Shown here: one piece after another, positions 47,771-60,019 of the stretch | Numbering within the stretch: position 1 is the stretch's first letter | Layout: every line of letters starts with the position of its first letter | From: Guadua angustifolia | Lineage: Eukaryota > Streptophyta > Magnoliopsida > Poales > Poaceae | DNA length: 64,000 bases | Assembly (NCBI GenBank): GCA_036346375.1 | Contig: CM070515.1 | Coordinates: 14,468,423 to 14,532,422, forward strand | Reading direction: 5' to 3' | Position numbers and translations under genes: made by a program | Notes under the pieces: generated by a model | What the model was told of the DNA's origin: nothing | Database searches by the model: none | What the model saw: only the letters and a program-made list of their open reading frames with translations

Positions 47771-48143
47771 AATCATGCCACACGACGGTTGGCAGAGTAG
47801 ACGGGTGGCGCATGTATGCAAACAAACAAAAAAAGAGAAGGGTATCAGAGGCAAATCTGTGTTGGCCATCGAAATAACAATGGATGACGTGCAAAGAGGA
47901 TTGTTACGGCGAAGAAAGGGGAGAAGTCGAGGGTGCAATGGTCAAATAAGCTGACAGAGGAGTCAACGTGAATTGTGCACACGTATAACGTATTGGCGAG
48001 AAAGAAGAGGAAAGATGGCGAGAAAGAAGTTTGGTGCGCGTGTGCATGCTGACGACAGCACATTGATTCGGTGGAAAGAAAAACACAGGCATGCATGTAT
48101 GCATGCATGCTACGAGTCGGCTAGAACGAGGCAGCAAGGAAGC

Positions 48144-48168
48144 CAGAGAGAGAGAGAGAGAGAGAGAC
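48144..48168. repeat. (GA)n microsatellite
   Basis: GA run of about 24 bp near the upper end of the GATAC element. Confidence 0.95.
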
Positions 48169-48695
48169 AAGCATGTATGTGCATGCAGCATCCACAAAGA
48201 TGATAGTGCTGAGCATATTGGAACTTGGAAGAGAGAAAGCTGATCGCACGGACAACATCGGTAGGCATAGTCGGCGATGGAGAAGATGCTTAACAAATTG
48301 ATTCCATAAAGTAAAGAACTGATCTATTGATCGGTGAAAAAGAAACCGAGATATCAATCAGAGAGAAAGAAGGGTGCCCATCCATCTACATTGTACAGTC
48401 CCGATTACATCGTCTCTTCTGGGGGCGGTGTGAAGTGGAGATTTGGTGGTGCCTAAGAATAGGGTCAGATGCGAAACCGCTCTGATATTATATAAGATAG
48501 AATAGTCTGAATACTTGATATGTATTGCTTGAGCCTTAGAGGTATAAATATATAGAGTATATTGTGACTTGAATATTAAGTCAATCTATTAGAGATATGG
48601 AAGGTTATTAGAGATGCGGAAGGAATCATATCAGATATAAATCCTAACTGATTCTATGGTAATTAACCTTGCCATACAAATCATATAACAGATAC

Positions 48696-49703
48696 AATGT
48701 CGCCGTACACGGGCCATCTGCTTGAGCTTTTCAGCCAACAAACTGTACGTACTTGAGGTAGCTGCATTTTAGGTCTGAGCTGTTGGGGATCCTGCCAAAT
48801 CCCGTAGATACGCTGGAGTCCATTGCATGGAGCAAGCAGAGAGGAGGGTCTCTCTCTCTCTCTCACTCAGAACATGGAGCAAGAGGTGTACACATCAAGG
48901 ACGCGATTCTGGCAAAAGGGGGAATCATGTCGTAATATGCACATGCCCATGCCAGCTGCTAATCTAATAGCTTAGTACACCATCACATGCTCTTGGAATC
49001 GATTAGCCGACCATGGTCCAACTTGTGCAATGCATCCCCAAAAGAAAATACTTACAGAACAGGAGCAACCCAACCAGTACAACAAACACACATTTTGTAC
49101 GTGTTGGTGTGACATGTGTCTTTGTCCCTGTGCCATTGGAGTGCTTGTCAGCGATACACGCATTCTCAGAAACGTGGGAAGCCATGGGGTTCCTTGTAGT
49201 AAAACCCACAAAGGCTCGAGGAAAGCAGGACCATGTACCAAAAGTCCAAAACCATCCTGTGAACAAGTAAAAAACCACCAATGGGCACAGAAGGCAGCAC
49301 TCAACAGCATAGGCTTAATGAACGGACCATATTTCTTCACAGAAAATGAGGTGCGGAAACAAACACCGATTACACAAGTTTATCACCAGAGCCATCTGTA
49401 CAAATATTTCTACTATCATTATTATACTATAGTCTATAATAATAACGAATATTTCACCAAACATCCCATAATGTAAGTGTAAGGTAAACACGATGCTCTC
49501 CCATCACAAAATCTATAAGAGAATAAATAGCTGCGACGGCACCAACAATCCATCAGGCGAGCGATGTCTATGTATAAAGCACAACCGGGTATTCCTGAAA
49601 AGAATTACCCTCCACTTATCTGTCACTATACCTCACCTCAATGACTGGTTGAAGAAAGGGCGGATCATTATGTAATCCTCGCCAAATTTAGAACGGCCAT
49701 GCC
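48696..49703. other. Intergenic and PPI 3' UTR
   Basis: Contains a short (CT)n run at 48848-48864. Overlapping 120-150-codon frames at 48972-49476 on both strands show no family motif. The final few hundred bases before 49704 are probably the 3' UTR of the minus-strand PPI gene. Confidence 0.45.
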
Positions 49704-52700
49704 CTAACTGGAGGATGCATAATTGCCTGCCACGAACAATGCAAGAACTGACATCAGTACTGCCCCAGTCACCAGAATGTATTGCCGCATCTTCCTTTTC
49801 CCCCTGTTACGCAGGGGTAATGGCATGGGTTCCACCCTATTTAGCTGCTTGAGTGCTATACATGGTCTGGAGAGCCTCTTCTTCGGAGCTGTATGTTGAG
49901 GAACACCTATTTCTGGAGTGTACGTTGTCGTGCTAGCAGCGGTATAACTTGTCGCTATGGCTTCTGCATTGCCCTCATCACTACCATTTGCTGAGCCTAC
50001 AGATGTTGTTCCTTTCTTTTTATCCTGCTTTGCTTTCTTCTGCAAGTGATTCAACACAAACTTCGTTCAGAAATTTGGGAATTCAAATGAAAAGTATGTA
50101 GTAAACCCCAACAGAAGGGTTAGATTTTAAGATCATGGCACAAAATTGAATTGCATACCATCTCAGCTTCCTTCCGTGCTCTGTAGTTGGCTCTCTCCTG
50201 GGCCTTTTCTGCTTTCCGCTTCTTCCTCTCTTCAGCCTCTTTAGCTTTTGCCTTTTGCTCCAATCGGAGCCGCTCTTTTTCAGCTGCAGCCTTCTCCTGT
50301 CTTAATTCCTCCTCCCTGACCGCCAATTCCACTGCCTGCCGTGCAAATTCCAGGTCCTCTTCCATACTACGCATTTTTTCCTTTTCAATGTGTTCCGCAT
50401 CTTCTCTTTCAGGCACTGGAGCTCCAGCTGTCTCTTTCCCAGAAGAGCTACCAGGAAATTTCGATTTGGAACACTTACTGTTCTGGGCACCATGCAGGAC
50501 TGGAAAGGAGTCCTCTTTTACAGGTGTTATCACTGAAGTAGACTGTGCAGGTGCTGCTTCTGAAGCTGAAATGGAAACATGTGGGCTTGAAATAGGCAAC
50601 AGGGACGGATTGCTTGGCTGTCTGCTGGACCTGCTTGGAATTTCTGGAGGGACCTCATCAGGGCCAATTCTTCTTCCATCTGAGGTCCCTAATCTCCTCA
50701 ATGTGCTAATCTTGTTTGATTCAACATATTGCCTACGAAAATCCTCATCCTTGTTCCACATCTCCATGAATCCCTCCACCTAAAGGTGACAACGGTATTT
50801 CAAAATTTGGTGATCAGTGATAAAATCTATCAGACTTTGGTAGATCAGGAAAGAAGACAAAGAAAGGAAAACCACTGTCAACATAATTTACAAGAGAATG
50901 GTGAGAACTATTTGCAGCTTCACTGTAAAAAAAAAGAAAGAAATAAAAAGGCTCTAAAAACAAGGGCACCTTAAGTGTTGGTGCTGATTGGAGAGCGTTA
51001 TAACTGCCAGTATCCATTTGATGAAAATCACATCTATTTCTTAGCTAAAACCTCTTGAGGAAGGACAGTTATTGCCTATCTGATACCGGATATTACTACT
51101 GTAAGTCTCCTCCAATAAAGCAAAGCAACTTTCATAAAGAGATACTCTACTATTGACAAGTTAATGGAACTCAAATTGGAGACAAATGCCGATTCAACCT
51201 CATGCATTTAGACCAAATTCATGATTTTGGTCCCTGACATGCTTTAGAATGGCAAAATTGACATAAAAAAGAAAACCAAAGAAAGGGAAATAAAAGATAA
51301 AGAACTGTGTTTTACCTGATTGTTGCAATACAACTGAAGTCCCACCATGTCACCCATGGATAGGTAATCATCTGATGCGGTCTTCTGATCGTTCCTGTAC
51401 TTGAAAAAGTACTTGTTCTGCAATATAAAAAATAAGAAGAGAACTATTCAGCTTTGGCATCACAAATCTCAGAGCTTTTGTTACTGTGGCTTTCCCAATA
51501 ATGTTACAACCAATGTTAAAAAGCAGAGTAATTAAGATACGTTTAAGAAACTACTACTTCTGTTGAAGAAGTGCTATGTGCCATTGGTACCAGAATGGTG
51601 AAACCATGTCTCTCAAGAGCACACATAATGTGTGATTTTTCTGAGTATAAATAAAATGTTTTTCCTGTTGCAGGAATACCACCAAGGTTCGTAACAAAAG
51701 TATAATATAAATCTATATCTACTATTTCCTGTCCCCTCAGTATCATAATATAACACAGCATCACGATAGGTGCACTATGACCAATGAAACGAAAGTAAGA
51801 ATTCTGATTTCCAATTGAACATTTAGGTGGCATTAACTTGCATAGTGTATGTCAGGTATCACGATGATAGATCATTGCAAGAAGGTTTATGCAGAGATAT
51901 TGCAGGTGCATGTGTGTACAGTGCTTTTACCTTAATGACTCGATGCATGACAAGGAAGTGCACCTCATACAAGAATCACACAGACTTGCCGTAATAATAG
52001 TTAATAAATCAAATCAGAAAATTTCCGGAACTAATCCTCCATATGTCCACCCCTGAAGTTTATCCTTGGATTTTTTTTCCCTAAGATTTAACTATGTGAT
52101 ACACTTGGAGCTACACGTTTAAGGCAACATACGTGAATAACACTTGTAGCTACATGTTTAAGGCAACATATGTGAAGACCCAGAACGCTCGTTGGTTCAT
52201 GCCTTCGATTGAAACTAGGAGATCAGTTTTGGGTTTTTAGAGTAAGAAAATGTCTAAATTCAAGATTCGGGTCATCATTTAGACTAGTTATTTGCTTTTA
52301 TTAGTTCAAGAATACGAGTACAGCTGGACAGAGAGAATGATAAATAGGCATGTCAAATGTAGGATGAGAATTCCACTTAACGAATAGTAAAGTTTCTACC
52401 TTCTTGCTTGGTTCCATTTTCAGCTCAAACCACTCATCATAGGCATTTTGACGTATTTCATTAGCAGCTCGGTGTTCTTCATTTAATTTTCTGAGAGCAG
52501 CTCTTTCGTCATCATAAGCTTTCTGAACCGCTTTTGTTTTTTCCTCCAAGGATTTCAAATTGGTCAAAAGTTCACCAGAGTCCTTCTTCAGAGCCTAAAA
52601 TGAAAATCCATAAACATCAATATAAAAAATTATGAAAATGAGAAGTAAAAGAGCAAAAGAAGAAGAAGAATGTGCCTCCTTCGGTACCTTGTGCTGCTCA

Positions 52701-55700
52701 TGAATCTGCTCTTTCTGATGGAATGCTTCATTCATTTCAGCTTTTGAGCCCATATTAGAACACAATTGCTTCCTTTGAGCTTTTAGTTCCTTGATTTCTT
52801 GAAGAAGAAGCTTCTCTTCTTTCAGAGAAATAGATTCATGTACTATAATCTTATCCTTCGTTGCAATCTAAATCATAATAATTCATATTTGGATAAAATC
52901 ATCATAATTAAAAACTAACAAATTTAATAAAAGTGCAGAAAAGAAAAACACTACACCAAGATGTAATATAGAAAAAAATCGTTGGTGAAAATGAAGTAAT
53001 GTTTGCAGATGACTAACCATCTCGTCAATTTCTTGAATTGAATTTGCTTTATTCAACTTCCCGATCATTGATTGCACACTTTTTAAATTATGTCTTTTAT
53101 CACCATGAGCAGCTCTAGCTCCCCTTTCTTCTTGTCGTGCTGCTTCCAGTTTCTCTTGGTACTCATCGCATAAAGCCTATAAATATAATAAATACATTCC
53201 AACATGGGGAAACATGTTGCATAATGAACCAGAGAAGGAAAAGTCAAAGATTTACTACCTTTTGTTTTTGCCTCCGAACATTAATTGCATCTCTCTTTTG
53301 CGTCAACTGATCCAGATGAACTTGAGCGACTTGTATCTTTGCCCAGAGATCTTCACCCGCAAATCTTGGAACTTTTGTTATATAAATCCTTTGTGGTGTA
53401 ATAACCTGCACATCTACTTTATTTTCTGTATCAATTTGTAATTGTGACTCACTGGAGTTGTTAACAATCTTGGTCTTATCATCAAGTAATTTTTCGTCAT
53501 CATCCTTGTGCTCATCACGAACTATCATGTCAACAGGTGGAGATTCTAGATCTGTCACACAAGTATTATAATAAACATTAACTTGTTGCGAGTTAATACA
53601 TTAGGAAACAATGGAAGAAGATAATTATTGCATACCTTTTGCATATTTGGTCTCAACCTGGAAAGAAGATTTAGTAAATGCGTCTGCATTCTCTGAGGAA
53701 ATCTCATTGCATGCTCCATCTAAGGCGCAAGTATCATCGTCTGGAGAAGGAGAATCTTTCAACGGTTTTTCAGCTGAAGAAACAGGTTCATTAATAGGAA
53801 AGGAATCCATATTCCCTGTTCCTGATGAAACTACGGCACATGGAGTTGATATGTTGCATAAATCCAATTGGTCATCAGGAGAGCTATCATCAACCATATT
53901 TTCTGAATGTGGATCCCTTGTATGTCCAGCTGACTCACCATCCTTGTCAATACCATTGGGTTTGTCCTCCTTATTGGAACTGGCTTCAGCTTTAGCAACA
54001 ACACCAGATTCATTTCTGGTCCGAGAACAGGGTTCAGCTTCATCAACACCAACGGTTTCATGTTCCTTAAAAGCACCAAGCTCAACATGAGCAATAGCAG
54101 AACTGAAGTTTTCGTGAGAACCATTATCTTCTCTTGGTGCATTGTCTGGAGTTTCAAGTTCACAAGCTGGAGTTGATTGTTCAACTCCCACTCCCTCACT
54201 ATGCAAAAAATCTGAGGACCTTGGCTCAGAGGCAACAGCTGCTGGATCTGCTTGCAACTGAACGCCTTCAACAACATCCATATCAGGTTCTTGCTTCAGT
54301 TCCGCATCTAATTTATCGTTGTCATTTTTACCAGCTATATGATTGCCAGATGTCTCTGACTGCTTCTGCCCCTCAGTGTCTTGGAAAGAATCAGCTATCT
54401 GCTCTTGAATAGAAGTTAAACTTGCTTCCCCCAAAGGAGCAGGTTCCACGGTCCCCTCTTTCTCTACTTCAACAGTTGAATATGATGATGGTTCCACAGG
54501 TTTTAGGCTACTGACATCAGCCTCATGCTTGGCCAACTCACCACCCAGTCGAGCCTCTTCATTTCTCTTCACAAATCCTTCTGTTAACTCAGTAACATCA
54601 CAGGTAGATTTATCTTTTCTTCGCTCAACTTGAGACTCCGCTTCCTCGGCAGTCTCATCAGCACCAGATGCACCTGTGTCTTGCACAACCTCCTCCATAC
54701 CATTGTCAGATCTATCCTCCAATGGATCAATAACAAGTGTGGCTTCACTCCGTCCTCCTTCGATCAAAGGCTCCAGCTCTGCAACAACATCAGCACTCTC
54801 TTCAGCATGTCCATGACCATTTTTGTGGACCTCCTTTTCTCTAGGCACCTCGCTGTTAGCTACCTTTGCATCCCCATCTGATCCTTGACCTTCAATATTC
54901 AGGGCTCTCTCATTCTCCACAATTTCCACACCACCAGCAGCACTTTGTGCCACTTCCGTCTCCTTGGGACAAACCTCAGTCTGCACAGGAACTCCATCAG
55001 AATCAGCATTTGTGTTTGGGTGATCACATCCATCGACAATGGATTCATTTGCTGCACCCACTTCTCCGCTGGTGGTTGCCTGCCCTACCAGACATGTGGC
55101 ATCAGCACTTTCTCTCCTTTTGTCCTTGTCACCACAAACCTCACACTCCGCATCAACTGTACAAGAATCAACATTCCTATCAACCTGATCATGTCCAGGA
55201 ACCATTGAAACATCTGCGTTGCCCTGCTCTCCACTAGCAGCCTCCTGCTCCACCAATTTCGCAGTGCCTTCCCCTTTGCCCTCGTTTCCCTGAACATCGA
55301 ACACTGCAGTAGCTGTACAAGGACCAGCATTTTCATCGGTCAACAAACCATCTCTGTCATCCTGCCCTTGACCAGCAACCACCTGCTCCACCAATTTCAC
55401 AGCAATACTAGTATCGAAATGATCATGCCCACTGGCCATCGCAACACCCATCCCATACGGCTCTCCACCATCAACCTCCTGCTCGACCAATTCAGCAACA
55501 TCAGCAGCAGCTCGCTCACCGCTACCCTCCTCCACACAAAGCGGCGCCTCGACGACAGCGTGCGCATGCCCGTTCAGCAACGAAGCATTGCGCCCGGCAT
55601 CGGCCACGTGGCCTCCGGCCACAGCCACAGCCACAGCCCGTGATGCATTGGACCCCGTCGCATCCCCCTCCACGGGGTGACCGCCAGAATTGCCGTTCGC

Positions 55701-55835
55701 AACCATGAGGGGACCACTCACCACCTCTCCCTCCCGCTTCTCCACCACCTTGGGCTCCGGCGAGGCGGCCGCGGCCTCCTTCACCGCCGACCGCACCTCT
55801 CCTCCGCCGTTGCACGCCGCCTCCTCCGCTGCCAT
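49704..55835 (-). CDS. PPI1: Proton pump interactor (PPI1-like) with long acidic N-terminus
   Basis: Eight exons join in frame (minus): 53636-55835, 53259-53551, 53018-53176, 52688-52867, 52400-52594, 51316-51417, 50159-50779 and 49704-50039, giving 1361 residues. Arabidopsis PPI1 has about 612. The family core starts near residue 770: AGEDLWAKIQVAQVHLDQL, HESISLKEEKLLLQEIKELK, then VEGFMEMWNKDEDFRRQYVE followed by a DGRRIGPDE motif. A Lys/Glu/Ala-rich coiled coil (about 1175-1250) and a C-terminal membrane anchor (about 1335-1355, YILVTGAVLMSVLALFVAG) follow. Known PPI1 binds the autoinhibitory end of plasma-membrane H+-ATPase and sits on ER and plasma membranes; that role is inferred here. 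Residues 1-730 come from one 2.2-kb exon, are acidic, low-complexity and contain four weak repeats. The start is MAAEEAACNGG in a good context. Confidence 0.9.
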
Positions 55836-56210
55836 TACCACCGGCCTCCCGATCCTACACGCGAAACCAACAAACACGAAATCACACGTCATCCACACCC
55901 AAACATACCACAGATAAAAAAAACCCAACACCACAAACAATGGAGCTTAGATCGCGCGGTGAGATCAAGGCAGGCGCTTACAGTTCACGGCCAGACCGGA
56001 AGCGGATCCGCGGAGGTCGGAGAGTTCGCCGCCGCCTCTTCGCCGGAGGCCACGCGATCAGCAGCCAAGCGCGATCGATCGGAGGAGAGAACCGCGCCCC
56101 GCGGGGGGGGGGCGGGGGTGAATACTGGAGTGTGTTACACCGGCGGAAGTGGCAGATGGGATCTGACAAATCTGTGGTACAAGCCTACGAGGGAGGGGTT
56201 TTAAGCTTTG
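55836..56210 (-). promoter_or_regulatory. PPI1: PPI gene 5' UTR with leader intron, and promoter
   Basis: A leader exon of about 55982-56190 ends at a donor reading GTAAGC on minus (starting at 55981). The intron 55855-55981 ends in an AG just before GATCGGGAGGCC, 19 bp upstream of the ATG. The leader is GC-rich and CT-rich. The transcription start was not fixed. Confidence 0.6.
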
Positions 56211-58865
56211 GCTTTTTTTCCTTTAAGATTTGTTTCCTAGTACTTTTCTCCTTTCTCCATTGGAATTTTTTCTCTGTTCACATGTATTACGAGGGACATA
56301 AATTGTTAGGCCACGTTATCTTTTCAATGTTGTTATGTTAGGGTGGATAAGGCACCGGATAAAGACTCGTTTGTAATGATGTGTGGAGCCACTATTCGCT
56401 TCCTCCGTTAGTTTTTGTGAGATAGAAATGTTGTTTGATAGGTACTTCCGATCCTAATTTCTTTGTGAATAGATTTTATCACATAGAAGTATCACTATGT
56501 TTCGCAAACTATGCTAAAAGAATATTACTTTTTTTTACATGCACGAGGTAATCTCACCATGCATTGCACACGTAACTTATAGGAGGCAGAGGGTTACATG
56601 GTTGTATTTTATACCAGGGAAGTAACGGTTAGGTTTGAATTTTGCGTTGCATCATAATTTTTTTCCTTTAAATCGTAGAAAAAAGGAAATTAAATGATAA
56701 TACGACATGTACATACATCTCCCGCGCAACCGTCTCAAATAAAACTTAAGTGGGCTAGGTCAAACTCGAATTGGCTCTTGGAAACTTAATCCGAAGGGTG
56801 AGACACCTGAAATAGCAGATGAGCTCGAGCTAAACTACACGCTATTCACAAACCCAACTGCATTTGACAAGAAAAATAATTTGTGCCGTCCAAACGTTTA
56901 TGAGCAACAAAAAATTTCTTGAACAAGATGGATTATTATGTGACTTAGAAGCGGAAGTAACATCACAACTTAGTGTTCTTTTGTCTAAATCAAGTGTAGG
57001 CTAAGCCAAGCAGCTCGCGGCATATTAGCTTTAAACAAATTCTCTATCTTGAAGAGGTAATGGTTTGAAACTTTGCTAGAGGGGGGCGGGGGACCAACCA
57101 TGATAGGGACTTTCAGAGCTGTTGGACAGAAATTAACATTTTCCAAAACCTGGTAATATCTGGCTATATACATCATATGCTTGCTTGCCAGCTTCAGTTA
57201 TAAATGTAACCTCCAAAAGGTTTTGCGCAACCGAGTGAGCTAAGTGATTGGAACCATTTTACCAGAATTTTCAACTGTTGTCGTTTTTGCAGGTAAAAAC
57301 TAGATGAAGTGTACGAAAACTGCAAAACTTTTTGATAAATGAATCCTACGAGTAATTCAACCTAGTCATGAGTTGGCGCTACAGAATGAAGAATTATTAA
57401 CCATCGAATCTGTTCGCAAATATATCGCAGTGCTTGGCAGTGGGTTTGGTTGCATGTCACCGTCTACTCAAGTATATATGCAGAAGATGTAATAGCTTCG
57501 ATCTGTAGACTGCCTTCTAGGTAAGTGTGGTCTGTTTGAAAGTGCTTTGATCTAAACACCAAATCTTCTAGCACATGTTTATGTGAATTCTCCAAAGACA
57601 CAAAAGACGTTAATTTATGGATCAGTTTGTCCAGAGATTCGTCTTTGCTTGATGAGATTTCTTGCGTATGGTTTGCAACTGCACAACTGGCAGAAAGAAA
57701 GGGGTATAATTAACGCAATCGCCCTTAAGTCTAACTCAAAACGTAACATGGTGGTAATTCACACGGCAAAGACTTTATCTATGTGCCGTAGCAAGCAAAA
57801 GCTCCACATAACATCGATCGATCGAGAGAAAATCGTATGCATGCATCACTGCTGACTGACCGTGGACAGAGAAATATGAGCTCCCGCATGTCGTGCAGGG
57901 AAGGAAACACGAGGGCCCACCCGATAATGGGGCATTTGATGTATGACTCATTTTTCTTGATGCAACCCGGCATATATGTAAGACATCACAGAGTATTTTA
58001 TCAATATTATAAGTACGTGAGGGTATTTTATCAATTATTTCTCTGATAATAGGAGCATGCTGGTGTCCTACAAAAAGTTTCTTTGCCAAATGTCAGTACA
58101 TACGACATTTCTCTAAGGTTTTAAATCACGATTTTCGCATCTTTGCGACAAGGTCTAAAAAAAGCTACAACAGTTATCACAGAAGATATCCTTTCATTAC
58201 GTTTTTAGTATTAAAAAATTAAATACGTATATAATAAAGTCTTCTCCAAACAAATCATAAAAATATAGTATTTTAGAATATACTAATATTTTTATACTAA
58301 AAATATTATGAGTCAAGTCTAGAATCAACAACTATACTAATACATGTCCAAAAGACCATACATGATAACTATATCAAAATGTTTTTAACAGTAAAAGAGG
58401 AGATCTTTTACTAGGTTTTCTCATAGTTCGGCCTTATAATAGATACATTTGAGCTTTTCCGTAATGTTGTATTTCAAAATGGTTCCAATATTTTAACCTA
58501 TTTGTAATTATAAGGGATAATAGAGCTATCGTTAGCTATAGCCCTAATAACTAACATAACGGAATATTGATCATAACTTCACATTTATATTAAAAAAAAA
58601 GCTACAACTTGCTATTTAAAACACCAATTTTTTCCGTAGAAAGCCGTACCCTACCATTAATGAGCCTAGATAATTCCACGAGGGGTTGCGTATGACAAAT
58701 TTCTACGCAAGTTGTCGGTACGCGTGGCATTTCTCTCGCGAAATGCCCCACAATGGTCAAGCTTCAGAAAAAGGCCGGCCAACCAACCTAACGAAAGAGC
58801 TTTAGAATGGCAGTTAGCACATGTTGGGACGCACAGTAGACAAGAGAGAGGCAAGAGCGCGAGGG
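56211..58865. other. Intergenic, no gene recognised
   Basis: Upstream flank of PPI followed by AT-rich DNA. Short frames lack motifs. Confidence 0.45.
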
Positions 58866-59004
58866 CAGGGCCGGACCCAACAAGGGTCAGCCTCCTCCGT
58901 CGCCTTCTATCTTCTAATGATCTAATTTATACTTAGTTCGCTTATTATATATTCGTATTATCCTCTTAAGCATCTCATAAATTTTGGTCCTAGATCCACC
59001 ACTG
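58866..59004. mobile_element. Small hAT-like MITE
   Basis: 139 bp between CAGGGCCGGACC and GATCCACCACTG, imperfect hAT-type inverted ends. The 8-bp flanks are not a clean duplication. Confidence 0.5.
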
Positions 59005-59220
59005 AAGAGGGGGAGTGGCCAACAGATGCAGATCTAGGGGTGTCGGTCATATCTAGCATCCTAAAAAATTTGAAAAACACTACTAGATCACCACTTCAAC
59101 ATGCTAAATTTGTTGCTTGAATTAGTTTTTATTTTGGTGGCTTAGAATCTTTAAGACTTTAGAACTATCTGTATTGTACTTTTATCAAATTTTAAATACA
59201 TATGTTACATCTATGACTAT

Positions 59221-59452
59221 AGGGGTGTTTGGGACAGCTCCAGCTCCACCAAAATTTGTGGAGTTGATAGAGTAGGGTATTTCTAGCTCCAAAAATTTAT
59301 AGAGCTGGAGTTGTAGGTATATTAAGAGTGTTTAGGTAGATCATCTTGATTATATTTTAGACTAAAAATATAAACTTAATTCACTTTATTTTAGCCTATA
59401 AGTTTCAAATCTGAGCTGGAGTTAGGATCTAGATCTCTTCCAAATAGGGCTT
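59221..59452. mobile_element. MITE with AGCTCCAG termini, copy 2 (inverse)
   Basis: Same family as 29881-30116 in reverse orientation: GTTTGGGACAGCTCCAGCTCC at the left, CTTCCAAATAGGGC at the right, and the same middle landmarks. Confidence 0.8.
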
Positions 59453-59569
59453 ATATGAAATCATGTCCCGTTGAAAATCTTCTAATACCATCACTGTGGC
59501 CAACAAAGCAGTCGAGGTCGGTAATAACTTATCCACTTTTGGTCGCTTGCTCCAACTGCATTACTCATG

Positions 59570-59975
59570 GGCTACGCCAGGGATTACAAAACAGTTTTTC
59601 AAAATTCGCGTCGAAATTCGCGGTATGGTTTTCGCAAAAACCGCGCGAAAACCGTCAAAGAAAGGTTTAAAAATAAAAAAAAATTGAATTTTTTTTGAAA
59701 AAATCGAAACCGTTAGGTTTTCGAAAGCCATTTTTTCAAAACCGCTTCGATTTTTACTAAAAAACCGGTCATATGAATGTTCTTCTTAAAACGGTTTTGA
59801 GCGGTTTTTAAAAATCATGTTTTTTCGCGAAAAACCGCTCACATAAATTTTTTCAAAAATTTTAAATTTTTAAATTTTCTTTTTTAATTAGAACGGTTTC
59901 TGAAGCGGTTTTGAGTTTGAACCGAGCGGTAAGAAGGTTTGCCATGATTTCGGCGAAATTGTGAACCACAGGCTA
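59570..59975. mobile_element. AT-rich foldback element with AAACCG repeats
   Basis: Multiple CGCGAAAACCG, AAAACCGCT and AGCGGTTTT units in both orientations. The ends are weakly inverse (TTCAAAATTCGCGTCG against GGCGAAATTGTGAACC). Non-coding. Probably Mutator-like, class uncertain. Confidence 0.45.
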
Positions 59976-60019
59976 TCTTTGCTTGATTCTCCTTTGCAGC
60001 TCAAGCCAGCAGAAGCAAG

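Larger units (their letters stand above)
45284..48690 (-). mobile_element. Non-autonomous LTR retrotransposon (TSD GATAC), nested
   Basis: Flanked by perfect 5-bp duplications GATAC (45279-45283 and 48691-48695). The upper LTR, about 48489-48690, contains GATAGAATAGTCTGAATAC and ATATTGTGACTTGAA. The lower LTR, 45284 to about 46196, has the same sequence split by MITEs at 45343-46075. A primer-binding-like CGCTCTGATA (complement TATCAGAGCG) lies at 48479-48488. The internal region has no reverse transcriptase. It carries two diverged copies of an about 280-bp unit and a solo LTR. Minus frames repeat RLLRHRQSYFDDYTQGRQLH, a non-standard open stretch without a known domain. Confidence 0.85.

Noticed and set aside
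49003..49476. Overlapping 92-148-codon frames downstream of PPI
   Set aside because: No recognisable family, both strands open, located in the likely 3' flank.
54134..55815. Alternative frames within the PPI exon 1 (up to 148 codons)
   Set aside because: Shadows of the long acidic coding frame, which joins in phase to seven further exons.
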